A stretch of DNA of 64,000 nt from Dactylorhiza incarnata. Its lineage: Eukaryota > Streptophyta > Magnoliopsida > Asparagales > Orchidaceae. Positions 28,401 through 41,429 of this stretch are shown piece by piece. The stretch lies in the NCBI GenBank assembly GCA_033032865.1, contig JAWHQI010000504.1:62001-126000 (forward strand), written 5' to 3'. Positions within the stretch are counted from its first letter, which is position 1; each line of letters opens with the position of its first letter. The notes under the pieces were generated by a model. That model was not told the DNA's origin. It was given only the letters and a program-made list of their open reading frames with translations, and did no database searches. The position numbers and the translations under genes are program-made.

Positions 28401-30290
28401 AGACAACCGGATCAAAAGTTATGGTTGTTTAAAGTTTAAGTGTCATTTGGAGCTAAATCTCTCACTTTCGCTACAAACCGCATCTAAAATGCTTTTATTT
28501 TGAAATTTATGTGTCATTTGGAGCAAAATCTCGCATTACCAGTAGAACCCACTGTATATCGACCTCTAAACGAGCTTGAATGAGTTAAAATTGTTCTCCA
28601 TTGGATTTAGGGCTCCTATCTCATTCTGAAAAGGTGTCCTTTGGAGTAAAATTTCGTATTACCGCTACAACCGGTTATATATCGACAACTAAATGAACTG
28701 GAATGGCTAAAACTTGTGCTCCAAGGAATGTAGTGCTCTGAGCTCATTCAGAAAAGGTGTTGTGGGGTAAAATCAGACAACCGGATGAAAAGTTATTGTT
28801 GTTTAAAGTTTAAGTGTCATTTGGAGCTAAATCTCTCACTTTCGCTACAAACCGCATCTTAAATTCTTTCATTTTGAAATTTATGTGTCATTTGGACCTA
28901 AATCTTACATTACTAGTCGAACATAGTGTATATCGACCTCTAATCGAGCTTGAATTTGTTAAAATGGTTCTCCATTGGATTTAGAGCTCCTATCTCATTC
29001 TGAAAAGGTGTCCTTTGGAGCTAAATTTCGCATTACCGCTGCTAACGGCTATATATCAACAACTAAATGAACTGGACTGGGTAAAAATTATGCTCCAATG
29101 AATGTAGTGCTCCGAGCTCATTCCAAAATGGTGTTGTGGTGTAAGATCAGACAACCGGATAAAAAGTTATTGCTGTTTAAAGTTTAAGTGTCATTTGGAG
29201 CTAAATCTCTCACTTTCGCTACAAACCGCATCAAAATTTCTTTCATTTTGAAATTTATGTGTCATTTGGAGCAAAATCTCGCATTACCAGTAGAACCCAC
29301 TATATATCGACCTCTAAACGAGCTTGAATGGGTTAAAATTGTTCTCCATTGGATTTAGGGCTCTTATCTCATTCTGAAAAGCTGCCCTTTGGAGCTAAAT
29401 TTTGCATTACCGCTGCAACTGGCTATATATCGACAACTAAATGAACTGGACTGGGTAACACTTGTTCTCCAATGAATGTAGTGCTCCGAGCTCATTCCGA
29501 AAAGGTGTTGTGGGGAAAAATCAGACAACCGGATCAAAAGTTATTGCTGTTTAAAGTTTAAGTGTCATTTGAAGCTAAATCTCTCACTTTCGCTACAAAC
29601 CGCATCTAAAATTCTTTTATTTTGAAATTTATGTGTCATTTGGAGCAAAATCTCGCATTATCAGTAGAACCCACTGTATATCGACCTCTAAAGGAGCTTG
29701 AATGGGTTAAAATTATTCTCCATTGGATTTAGGGCTCCTATCTCATTCTGAAAATGTGTCCTTTGGAGCAAAATTTCGCATTACCGCTGCAACCGGTTAT
29801 ATATCGACAACTAAATGAACTGGAATGGGTAAAACATGTGCTCCAAGGAATGTAGTGCTCCAAGCTCATTCCAAAAAGGTGTTGTGGGGTAAAATCAGAC
29901 AACCAGATCAAAAGTTATTGCTGTTTAATGTTTAAGTGTCATTTGAAGCTAAATCTCTCACTTTCGCTACAAACCGCATCTAAACTTCTTTCATTTTGAA
30001 ATTTGTGTCATTTGGACATAAATCTTACATTACTAGTAGAACGCACTGTATATCGACCTCTAAACGAGCTTAAATTTGTTAAAATTGTTCTCTATTGGAC
30101 TTAGAGCTCCTATCTCATTCTGAAAAGGTGTCCTTTGGAGCAAAATTTCGCCTTACCGCTGCAACCGGTTATATATCGACAACTAAATGAACTGGACTGG
30201 GTAAAAATTTTTCTCCAATGAATATAGTGCTCTGAGCTCATTCTGAAAAGATGTTGTGGGGTAAAATCAGACAACCAGATCAAAAATTAT
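24640..30290. repeat. Segmental duplication A, copy 3 in a longer block (~5.65 kb)
   Basis: Matches 10430-16080 at a constant offset of 14203 bp. Shared markers include TTTAGAGCTAAATC, a TATATATCGACC expansion, and TTCTTTCTTATTG. The first ~0.8 kb also matches 37780-38540. Confidence 0.8.
27065..27600. repeat. Module M7: three full-length satellite monomers
   Basis: Copy of M3 at an offset of 14203 bp, inside the longest duplicated segment. Six composite units plus a 251-bp part lie between M6 and M7. Confidence 0.85.
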
Positions 30291-30841
30291 TGTTGTTTAA
30301 AGTTTAAGTGTCATTTGGAGCTAAATATCTTACTTTCGCTACAAACCGCATCTAAAATTCTTTCATTTTGAAATTTATGTGTCATTTGGAGTAAAAGCTC
30401 GCATTACTAGTAGAACCCACTATATATTGACCTCTAAATGAGCTGGAATGGGTTAAAATTGTTCTCCATTAGATTTAGGGCTCCTATCTCATTCTGAAAA
30501 GGTGTCCTTTGGTGCTAAATTTTGCATTACCGCTGCAATCGGCTATATATCGATAACTAAATTAACTGGAATGGGTAAAACTTGTACTCCAATGAATGTA
30601 GTGCTCCGAGATCATTCCGAAAAGGTGTTGTGGGGTAAAGTCAGATAACCAGATCAAAAGTTATTGCTGTTTAAAGTTTGAGTGTCATTTGGAGCTAAAT
30701 CTTTCACTTAGGCTACAAACCGCATCTAAAATTCTTTCATTTTGAAATTTATGTGTCATTTAGAGCAAAATCTAGCATTACTAGTAGAACCCACTGTATA
30801 TCGACCTCTAAACTATCTTGAATGGGTTAAAATTGCTCTCC

Positions 30842-31377
30842 ATTGGATTTAGGGCCCCTATCTCATTATGAAAAGGTATTGTGGGTGAAAATCTAACAAC
30901 CAGGTCAAAAGTTACGGATGTTTGAAGTTTAGATCTGCTTTCGAGCTAAATACCTTATTACCAATCCGACTGTATATTGACCACTAAACAAACTAGAATG
31001 GGTAAAAATTGTTCTCCATTGGATGTAGGGCTCCGAGCTCATTCCAAAAAGGTGTTGTTCGCAAAAATCGAACAACCAGATCAAAAGTTATGGATGTTAC
31101 AGTTTATGTGTCAGGAGGAGCAAAATCCCTCATTACCATTGCAACCGGCTGTATATTGACCTCTAAAATGAGCTTGAATGGTTTAAAATTATGCTCCATT
31201 GGATGTATGCCTCCGAGCATATTCCGTAAAGGTGTTGTGGGCACCAATAAAATATACAAATCAAAAGTTATGGCTGTTAAAAGTTTAGGTGTAATTTGGA
31301 GCTAAATTTCGCATTACCGCTGCAACCGGCTATATATCGACAACTAAATGAAATGGAATGGGTAAATCTTGTGCTCC
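30842..31377. repeat. Module M8: mosaic monomer module
   Basis: It begins M4-like (GGGCCCCTATC, ACCAGGTC), becomes M6-like (GATCTGCTTTCG, AAAATCGAACAACC), then returns to M4-like (GGGCACCAATAAAA). This alternation suggests conversion or exchange within the module. Confidence 0.8.
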
Positions 31378-34243
31378 AATGAATGTAGTGCTCCGAGCTC
31401 ATTCCGAAAAGGTGTTGTGGGGTAAAATCAGACAACCAGATCAAAAGTTATTGTTGTTTAAAGTTTGAGTATCATTTGGAGCTAAATCTCTCACTTTCGC
31501 TACAAACCGCATCTAAAATTCTTTCATTTTGAAACTTATGTGTCATTTGGAGCAAAATCTCGCATTGCCAGTAGAACCCACTGTATATCGACCTCTAAAC
31601 GAGCTTGAACGGGTTAATACTGTTCTCCATTGGATTTAGGGCTCCTATCTCATTCTGAAAAGGTGTCCTTTGGAGCTAAATTTCGCATTACCGCTGCAAC
31701 TGGCTATATATCGACAACTAAAGGAAATGGACTGGGTAAAACTTATGCCCCAATGAATGTAGTGCTCCGAGCTCATTCCGAAAAGGTGTTGTGGGGTAAA
31801 ATTGGACTCCCGGATCAAAAGTTATTGCTGTTTAAAGTTTAAGTGTCACTTGGAGCTAAATCTCTCACTTTCGCTACAAACCGCATCTAAAATTCGTTCA
31901 TTTTGAAATTTATGTGTCATTTGGAGCAAAATCTCATATTACCAGTATAATCCACTATATATTGACCTCTAAACGAGCTTGAATGGGTTAAAATTGTTCT
32001 CCATTGGATTTAGGGCTCCTATCTCATTCTGAAAAGGTGTCCTTTGGTGCAAAATTTTGCATTACCGCTGCAACTGGCTATATATCGACAACTAAATGAA
32101 ATGTACTGGGTAAAACTAGTGCTCCAATGAATGTAGTGCTCCGAGCTCATTCTGAAAAGGTGTTGTGGGGTAAAATCAGACAACCGGATCAAAAGTTATT
32201 GTTGTTTAAAGTTTAAGTGTCATTTGGAGCTAAATCTCTCACTTTCGCTACAAACCGCATCTAAAATGCATTTATTTTGAAATTTATGTGTCATTTGGAG
32301 CAAAATCTCGCATTACCAGTAGAACCCACTGTATATCGACCTCTAAACGAGCTTGAATGAGTTAAAATTGTTCTCCATTGGATTTAGGGCTCCTATCTCA
32401 TTCTGAAAAGGTGTCATTTGGAGCAAAATTTCGCATTACCGCTGCAACCGGTTATATATCGACAACTAAATGAACTGGAATGGCTAAAACTTGTGCTCCA
32501 CGGAATGTAGTGCTCTGAGCTCATTCTGAAAAGGTGTTGTGGGGTAAAATCAGATAACCGGATCAAAAGTTATTGTTGTTTAAAGTTTAAGTGTCATTTG
32601 GAGCTAAATCTCTCACTTTCGCTACAAACCGCATCTAAAATTCTTTCATTTTGAAATTTATGTGTCATTTGGAGCAAAATCTCGCATTACCAGTAGAACC
32701 CACTATATATCGACCTCTAAACGAGCTTGAATGGGTTAAAATTGTTCTCCATTGGATTTAGGGCTCTTATCTCATTCTGAAAAGCTGCCCTTTGGAGCTA
32801 AATTTTGCATTACCGCTGCAACTGGCTATATATCGACAACTAAATGAACTGGACTGGGTAACACTTGTTCTCCAATGAATGTAGTGCTCCGAGCTCATTC
32901 CGAAAAGGTGTTGTGGGGAAAAATCAGACAACCAGATCAAAAGTTATTGCTGTTTAAAGTTTAAGTGTCATTTGAAGCTAAATCTCTCACTTTCGCTACA
33001 AACTGCATCTAAAATTCTTTTATTTTGAAATTTATGTGTCATTTGGAGCAAAATCTCGCATTATCAGTAGAACCCACTGTATATCGACCTCTAAAGGAGC
33101 TTGAATGGGTTAAAATTGTTCTCCATTGGATTTAGGGCTCCTATCTCATTCTGAAAAGGTGTCCTTTGGAGCAAAATTTCGCATTACCGCTGCAACCGGT
33201 TATATATCGACAACTAAATGAACTGGAATGGGTAAAACATGTGCTCCAAGGAATGTAGTGCTCCGAGCACATTCCAAAAAGGTGTTGTGGGGTAAAATCA
33301 GACAACCGGATCAAAAGTTATTGCTGTTTAATGTTTAAGTGTCATTTGAAGCTAAATCTCTCACTTTCGCTACAAACCGCATCTAAACTTCTTTCATTTT
33401 GAAATTTGTGTCATTTGGACATAAATCTTACATTACCAGTAGAACGCACTGTATATCGACCTCTAAACGAGCTTGAATTTGTTAAAATTGTTCTCCATTG
33501 GACTTAGAGCTCCTATCTCATTCTGAAAAGGTGTCCTTTGGAGCGATTTTCGCCTTACCGCTGCAACCGGTTATATATCGACAACTAAATGAACTGGACT
33601 GGGTAAAAATTGTTCTCCAATGAATGTAGTGCTCCGAGCTCATTCTGAAAAGATGTTGTGGGGTAAAATCAGACAACCAGATCAAAAATTATTGTTGTTT
33701 AAAGTTTAAGTGTCATTTGGAGCTAAATATCTTACTTTCGCTACAAACCGCATCTAAAATTCTTTCATTTTGAAATTTATGTGTCATTTGGAGCAAAATC
33801 TCGCATTACCAGTAGAACCCACTGTATATTGACCTCTAAACGAGCTGGAATGGGTTAAAATTGTTCTCCATTGGATTTAGGGCTCCTATCTCATTCTGAA
33901 AAGGTGTCCTTTGGTGCTAAATTTTGCATTACCGCTGCAATCGGCTATATATCGATAACTAAATTAACTGGAATGGGTAAAACTTGTACTCGAATGAATG
34001 TAGTGCTCCGAGATCATTCCGAAAAGGTGTTGTGGGGTAAAGTCAGACAACCAGATCAAAAGTTATTGCTGTTTAAAGTTTGAGTGTCATTTGGAGCTAA
34101 ATCTTTCACTTAGGCTACAAACCGCATCTAAAATTCTTTCATTTTGAAATTTATGTGTCATTTAGAGCAAAATCTAGCATTACTAGTAGAACCCACTGTA
34201 TATCGACCTCTAAACTATCTTGAATGGGTTAAAATTGCTCTCC

Positions 34244-34681
34244 ATTGGATTTAGGGCCCCTATCTCATTATGAAAAGGTATTGTGGGTGAAAATCTAACA
34301 ACCAAGTCAAAAGTTACGGATGTTTGAAGTTTAGATCTCCTTTCGAGCTAAATACCTTATTACCAATCCGACTGTATTTTGACCACTAAACAAACTAGAA
34401 TGGGTAAAAATTGTTCTCCATTGGATGTAGGGCTCCGAGCTCATTCCAAAAAGGTGTTGTTCGCAAAAATCGGACAACTAGATCAAAAGTTATGGATGTT
34501 ACAGTTTATGTGTTAAGAGGAGCATATTCCGTTAATGTGTTGTGGGCAACAATAAAACATACAAACAAAAGTTATGGCTGTTAGAAGTTTAAGTGTAATT
34601 TGGAGCTAAATTTTGCATTACCGCTGCAACCGGCTATATATCGACAACTAAATGAACTGGAATGGGTAAATCTTGTGCTCC
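34244..34681. repeat. Module M9: mosaic monomer module with the M5 deletion
   Basis: The first part matches M4 through AATCCGACTG. From TATTTTGACC near 34375 it matches M5, including the same deletion of about 100 bp at GAGGAGC/ATATTCCG (near 34520). The switch point lies at about 34368-34377. Confidence 0.8.
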
Positions 34682-37600
34682 AATGAATGTAGTGCTCTGA
34701 GATCATTTCGAAAAGGTGTTGTGTGGTAAAATCAGACACCCAGATCAAAAGTTATTACTGTTTAAAGTTTCAGTGTCATTTGGAGCTAAATCTCTCACTT
34801 TCGCTACAAACCGTATCTAAAATTCTTTCATTTTGAAACTTATGTGTCATTTGGAGCAAAATCTAGCATTACCAGTAGAACCCACTGTATATCGACCCCT
34901 AAACGATCTTGAATGGGTTAAAATTGTTCTCCATTGGATTTAGGGCTCTTATCTCATTCTGAAAAGGTGTCCTTTGGAGCTAAATTTCGCATTACCGCTG
35001 CAACCGGCTATATATCGACAACTAAATGAACTGGAATGGGTAAAAATTGTGCTCCAATGAATGTAGTGCTCCGAGCACATTCCGAAAAGGGGTTGTGGGG
35101 TAAAATCAGACAACATGATCAAAAGTTATTGCTTTTTAAAGTTTAAGTGTCATTTGGAGCTAAATCTCTCACTTTCGCTACAAACCGCATCTAAAATTCT
35201 TTCATTTTGAAATTTGTGTCATTTGGAGAAAAATCTCGCATTACCAGTAGAACCCATTGTATATCGACCTCTAAACGAGCTTTAATGGGTTAAAATTGTT
35301 CTCCATTGGATTTAGGGCTCCTATCTCATTCTGAAAAGGTGTCCTTTGGAGCTAAATTTCGCATTACCGCTGCAACCGGTTATATATCGACAACTAAATG
35401 AACTGGAATGGGTAAAACTTGTGCTCTAAGGAATGTAGTGCTCCGAGCTCATTCCGAAAAGGTGTTGTGGGGTAAAATCAGACAACCTGATCAAAAGTTA
35501 TTGATGTTTAAATTTTAAGTGTCATTTGGAGCTAAATCTCTCACTTTCGCTACAAACCGCATTTAAAATTCTTTTATTTTGAAATTTATGTGTCATTTGA
35601 AGCAAAATCTCGCATTACCAGTAGAACCCACTGTATATCGACCTCTAAACGAGCTTGAATGGGTTAAAATTGTTCTCCATTGGATTTAGGGCTGTTATCT
35701 CATTCTGAAAAGGTGTCCTTTGGAGCTAAATTTCGCATTACCGCTGCAACCGGTTATATATCGACAACTAAATGAACTAGAATGGGTAAAAATTGTGCTC
35801 CAAGGAATGTAGTGCTCCAAGCTCTTTCTAAAAAGGTGTTGTGGGATAAAATCAGACAACCGGATCAAAAGTTATTGCTGTTTAAAGTTTAAGTGTCATT
35901 TGGAGCTAAATCTCCCACTTTCGCTACAAACCGCATCTAAAATTCTTTCATTTTGAAATTTATGTGTCATTTGGCCCTATATCTTACATTACTAGTAGAA
36001 CGCACTGTATATCGACCTCTAAACGAGCTTGAATTTGTTAAAATTGTTCTCCATTGGATTTAGGGCTCCTATCTCATTCTGAAAAGGTGTCCTTTGGAGC
36101 TAAATTTCGCATTATCGCTGCAACAGGCTATATATCGACAACTAAATGAACTGGACTGGGTAAAAAATGTGCTCCAATGAATGTAGTGCTCCGAGCTCAT
36201 TCCGAAAAGGTATTGTGGGGTAAAATCAGACAATCGGATCAAAAGTTATTGATGTTTAAATTTAAGTATCATTTGGAGCTAAATCTCTCACTTTCGCTAC
36301 AAACCGCATCTAAAATTCTTTTATATTGAAATTTATGTGTCCTTTGGAGCAAAATCTCGCATTACCAGTAGAACCCACTGTATATCGACCTCTAAACGAG
36401 CTTAAATGGGTTAAAATTGTTCTCCATTGGATTTTTGGCTCCTATCTCATTCTGAAAAGGTGTCCTTTGGAGCTAAATTTCGCATTACCGCTGCAACCGG
36501 TTATATATCGACAACTAAATGAACTGGAATAGGTAAAACTTATGCTCCAAGGAATGTAGTGCTCCGAGCTCATTCCGAAAAGGTGTTGTGGGGTAAAATC
36601 AGATAACCAGATCAAAAGTTATTGCTGTTTAAAGTTTAAGTGTCATTTGGAGCTAAATCTCTCACTTTCGCTACAAGCCGCATCTAAAATTCTTTCATTT
36701 TGAAATTTATGTGTCATTTGGACCTAAATCTCACATTACTAGTAGAACGCACTGTATATCGACCTCTAAACGAGCTTGAATGGGTTAAAATTGTTCTCCA
36801 TTGGATTTAGGGCTCCTATCTCATTCTGAAAAGCTGTCCTTTGGAGCTAAATTTTGCATTACCGCTGCAACTGGCTATATATCGACAACTAAATGAACTG
36901 GACTGGGTAAAACTTGTGCTCCAATGAATGTAGTGCTCCGAGCTCATTCCGAAAAGATGTTGTGGGGTAAAATCAGATAACCAGATCAAAAGTTATTGAT
37001 GTTTAAAGTCTAAGTGCCATTTGGAGCTAAATCTCTCACTTTCGCTACAAACCGCATCTAAAATTCTTTTATTTTGAAATTTATGTGTCATTTGGAGCAA
37101 AATCTCGCATTACCAGTAGAACCCACTGTATATCGACCTCTAAATGCGCTGAATGGGTTAAAATTGTTCTCCATTGGATTTATGGCTCCTATCTCATTCT
37201 GAAAAGGTATTGTCGGTGAAAATCTGACAACGAGATCAAAAGTTACCGATGTTTGAAGTGTAGGTCTCCTTTAGAGCTAAATACCTTATTACCAACTCGG
37301 CTGTATATTGACCACTAAACAAACTAGAATGGGTAAAAATTGTTCTCCATTGGATGTAGGGCTCCGAGCTCATTCCAAAAAGGTGTTGTTCGCAAAAATC
37401 GGACAACCAGATCAAAAGTTATGGATGTTACAGTTTATGTTTCAAGAGAAGCAAAATCCCTCATTACCATTGCAACCGGCTGTATATTGACCTCTAAAAT
37501 GAGCTGGAATGGTTTAAAATTGTGCTCCATTGGATGTATGCTTCCGAGCATATTCCGTAAAGGTGTTGTGGGCAACAGTAAAACATACAAATCAAAAGTT

Positions 37601-38540
37601 ATGGCTGTTAGATGTTTAGGTGTAATTTGGAGCTAAATTTCGCATTACCGCTGTAACCCGCTAAATATTGAAAACTAAATGAACTGGAATGGGTAAATCT
37701 TGTGCTCCAATGAATGTAGTGCTCCGAGCTCATTTCGAAAAGGTGTTGTGGGGTAAAATCAGACAACCAGATCAAAAGTTATTGCTGTTTAAAGTTTGAG
37801 TGTCATTTAGAGCTAAATCTCTCACTTTCGCTACAAAACGCATCTAAAATTCTTTCATTTTGAAACTTATGTGTCATTTGGAGCAAAATCTCGCATTACT
37901 AGTAGAACCCACTGTATATATCGACCTCTAAACGAGCTTGAATGGGTTAAAATTGTTCTCCATTGGATTTAGGGCTCCTATCTCATTTTGAAAAGGTGTC
38001 CTTTGGAGCTAAATTTCGCATTATCGCTACAACCGGCTATATACCTACAACTAAATGAACTGTAATAGGTAATACTTGTGCTCCAATGAATGTAGTGCTT
38101 TGAGCTCATTCCGAAAAGGTGTTGTGGGGTAAAATCAGAAAACCGGATCAAAAGTTATTGCTGTTTAAAGTTTAAGTGTCATTTGGAGCTAAATCTCTCA
38201 TTTTCTCTACAAACCGCATCTAAAATTCTTTCTTATTGAAATTTATGTGTCATTTGGAGAACAATCTCGCATTACCAGTAGAACCCACTGTATATCGAAC
38301 TCTAAACGAGCTTGAATGGGTTAAAATTGTTCTCCATTGGATTTAGGGCTCCTATCTCATTCTGAAAAGGTGTCCTTTGGAGCTAAATTTTGCATTACCG
38401 CTGCAACCGACTATATATCGACAACTAAATGAACTGGATTGGGTAAAACTTGTGCCCCAATGAATGTAGGGCTCCGAGCTCATTCCGAAAAGGTGTTGTG
38501 GGGTAAAATCGTACAACCGGATCAAAAGTTATTGCTGTTT
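34364..38540. repeat. Segmental duplication B, copy 2
   Basis: Counterpart of 21970-25400 with two additional composite units. Its left edge falls inside module M9, where the sequence switches from an M4-like to an M5-like source. Confidence 0.75.
37173..37708. repeat. Module M10: three full-length satellite monomers
   Basis: Paralogue of M6 (offset 13141). It is the last module before the retrotransposon. Six composite units plus a 251-bp part link it to M11 once the insertion is removed from the count. Confidence 0.85.
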
Positions 38541-39529
38541 AAAGTTTAAGTGTCATTTGGAGCTAAATCTCTCACTTTCGCTACAAACCGCATCTAAAAT
38601 TCTTTCATTTTGAAATTTATGTTTCATTTGGAGCAAAATCTCACATTACCAGTAGAATCCACTGTATATTGACCTCTAAACAAGCTTGAATGGGGTAAAA
38701 TTGTTCTCCATCTGATTTAGGGCTCTTATCTCATTCTGAAAAGGTCTCCTTTGGAGCTAAATTTTGCATTACCGCTGCAACTGGCTATATATCGACAACT
38801 AAATGAACTGGACTGGGTAAGACTTGTGCTCCAATGAATGTAGTGCTTCGAGCTCATTCCGAAAATGTGTTGTGGGGTAAAATCAGACAACCGGATCAAA
38901 AGTTATTGCTGTTTAAAGTTTAAGTGTCATTTGGAGCTAAATCTCTCACTTTCGCTACAAATCGCATCTAAAATTCTTTTATTTTGAAATTTATGTGTCA
39001 TTTGGAGCAAAATCTCGCATTACTAGTAGAACCCACTATATATCGACCTCTAAACGAGCTTGAATGGGTTAAAATTGTTCTCCATTGGATTTAGGGCTCC
39101 AATCTCATTCTGAAAAAGTGTCCTTTGGAGCTAAATTTCGCATTACCGCTGCAATCGGTTATATATCGACAACTAAATGAATTGGAATGGGTAAAACTTG
39201 TACTCCAAGGAATGTAGTGCTCCGAGCTCATTCTGAAAAGGTGTTGTGGGGTAAAATCAGACAACCAGATCAAAAGTTATTGCTGTTTAAAGTTTAAGTG
39301 TCATTTGGAGCTAAATCTCTCACTTTCGCTACAAACCGCATATAAAATTCTTTCATTTTGAAATTTATGTGTCATTTGGACCTAAATCTTACATTACTAG
39401 TAGAACGCACTGTATAGCGACCTCTAAACGAGCTTGAATTTGTTAATATTGTTCTCCATTGGATTTAGGGCTCCTATCTTATTCTGAAAAGGTGTCCTTT
39501 GGAGCTAAATTTCGCATTACCGCTGCAAC

Positions 39530-39534
39530 CGGCT
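39530..39534. repeat. Target-site duplication, left copy
   Basis: CGGCT directly before the left LTR; five bases is the usual length for Ty3/gypsy integration. It falls in the satellite word ACCGGCTATATATCGAC. Confidence 0.85.
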
Positions 39535-40542
39535 TGTAACACCCCCATCTGTTAAGAAGCATATAGCAGAAGGTCCGGCCGGGGCCCCACGCCATATACT
39601 ACAAAACAAACGGGAACGTCACTATTGAATATACAACGACACTATACTACGAAGCCTAACTCAGAGCATTCTATGCGGAAGTAAAAGAGAGAGAGACAGA
39701 ATTATAAACCACAAGACCCGAACTCGGGTATGTCCACTTCTATTAACTTGGAATAAAATGTTTTACAACACAAAAGAGGCACGACAGCCTTACAGTTTAC
39801 CAACATCGGCGCGCAGGCCGGCCATACATGAAAAACAGAAGGAACATCAAAGGCCTTAAAGGGCTGCAGCAGCGCAGGGGCTTCAGCCCGCCAAGTTCCC
39901 GCTCGGTCCAGCACCTGTACAACAAGCCCACCAAAAACGGTGGCAAAACAGGGCAACGGTCAGCTAAAGCTGACCAATTTATAACGACCCCACCCCTTCG
40001 AGGGGGTGGCAGTGCTAACCGTCCCTGCAAAACAGTCTCAACAGCATATACATATCTAAGAGTGCGACTAGACGAGCCCACAACATTTCATACATATGCA
40101 ACAACACAAACGTGGGAATGGCCTCCACATCTCGTGCACTCAGGCACTCTTTGGTGTACTACGCATTCCACCACCATCCACTCTTGATGGTTTTGCCCTT
40201 CGAGGCTAAAGTCGGCGACCCGAATACCAGGGCTCCCCCGTGCTTTAATTGTGAACTTGCGCAGTCTGAAGACTCTTCCCCTTTTCCTCCCGACATGCTA
40301 TTCGAGCCTTACTAATCAGGTGCTGCAATGGTTCGGGTGTAGGTTCGCCAAATGCCCGTTGTTCACACACTCGTTGTACCACAGGAAATGCGGATTTGGC
40401 GTCCCCTCAGCCCAGGTATTCTCAATTAGCCGGCTCCCCGGGCCGCTAAGTCATCCACCAGGACACCCTTACAGGTCGGGCACGGCGACCTCAGGTCCCC
40501 TCAACAGGTGGGCACAACAAACATCACCAGACCCATGTCTGG

Positions 40543-40850
40543 GAGCTGTCGCCCAGGCGACATTCACTGTCGCCAGCGACAGTGCACAAACCCTAATTTG
40601 GCTTCTAGCTGTGGATGCTTCCTGGGGCACACCCCCAGGCATTGCTGCACATGCAGTAGCACTCCCTAGCCTCAGAACACCCAAATTCATCAGAATCCAA
40701 TTCTGGGGAGCTGTCGCCCAGGCGACAGTGACTGTCGCGCCGGCGACAGCTAGACAGAACTCCATTTCTGCCTTTTAACTTCGGGTGCTCCCCGGGGCAC
40801 ACCCCCGGGCGTTGCTGCGCATGCAGTAGCACTCTCTAGTCCTACGTAGC
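40543..40850. repeat. Diverged tandem duplication of about 165 bp inside the LTR
   Basis: GAGCTGTCGCCC at 40543 and 40708 each begin a segment that continues to a GGGGCACACCCCC word and then to CATGCAGTAGCACTC. The copies are old: they differ much more from each other than the two LTRs do. The right LTR has the same structure. Confidence 0.7.
40545..40750. repeat. GTCGCC/GGCGAC dyad clusters 1 and 2, left LTR
   Basis: Cluster 1 (about 40546-40584) includes CACTGTCGCCAGCGACAGTG, with 9-bp arms. Cluster 2 (about 40711-40749) pairs CTGTCGCCCAGGCGACAG with CTGTCGCGCCGGCGACAG. Each cluster is two hairpin-capable dyads about 20 bp apart. The right-LTR equivalents are 47523-47562 and 47688-47728. 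Confidence 0.8.
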
Positions 40851-41429
40851 AGGATAACAACACGGGGTTTTCCCCGAGCACGCACAATACCACAAGGCAT
40901 CAACAATCTGGACGAACCGTCATGGATGGGCTTCACACAGCGCGCCTATGTCCGTATTACGCACGGACTCTATCTGTATGCAACTTGGACGGGGATAACA
41001 CGAATCGACCCGTCGGAGGCCACGACCTCACCCTTTTGAGTAGGGGCCTCAACGATGCAAGGGAATGGACTAAGGCATGTCCAAGAGATGGTAGAAAAGT
41101 TCGTTACCCTTAAACGCCGCTTTGAGACCATGGCTTGACGTTCCACACGGATGGAAAGGAGTGCCTTGCCCTCCTCTACGCGTAGCCACCAACTTTGAAG
41201 GGATTGGATGAGTGTAGCTCCTCCAAACCCAAGCTCCAAGCTAGGGTTTTCTATTCACCTTCTTCTCCAAGCTCCTCTCTCTCTCTCTTAAGAACCCTTA
41301 AGAAAAATAATTGAAAAGAGAGGGATTTTCGGCCTTGTATGCTGCCACCAAGCCTCCCAAGCCAAAACAAGCCACCAAAGTCCAAGTGCAATCAATGCCC
41401 TTGATTTCGGCCATAAAGTCCAAATTTGA

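Larger units (their letters stand above)
1193..39534. repeat. Satellite array, left part (374-bp composite unit plus ~178-bp monomer modules)
   Basis: A continuous head-to-tail array starts at the ATTGGATTTAGGG phase point at 1193. Successive phase points at 1193, 1567, 1941 and 2315 give a period of 374 bp. Each unit divides into a 123-bp part (1567-1689) and a 251-bp part (1690-1940). Both share an order of words with a monomer of about 178 bp: GGAGC(T/A)AAAT, GCATTACC, TATATCGAC, CTAAA, GAATGGGT, CTCCA, GCTCATTC, GAAAAGG. Units differ by scattered substitutions and 1-2 bp indels. Open frames of 60-98 codons recur but move with the repeat phase, lack family motifs and have many broken copies, so I do not call them genes. 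Position at a centromere or in other heterochromatin is inference. Confidence 0.97.

Noticed and set aside
1193..39534. Possible CENP-B-box-like motif in the satellite
   Set aside because: The closest word, CATTCCGAAAAGG, does not contain the required core pattern. A centromeric role cannot be claimed from this.
39828..40315. Plus-strand frames in the LTRs (also 46806-47293 and 47229-47756)
   Set aside because: They are antisense to the element, carry no domains, and are preserved only because the LTRs are 98% alike.
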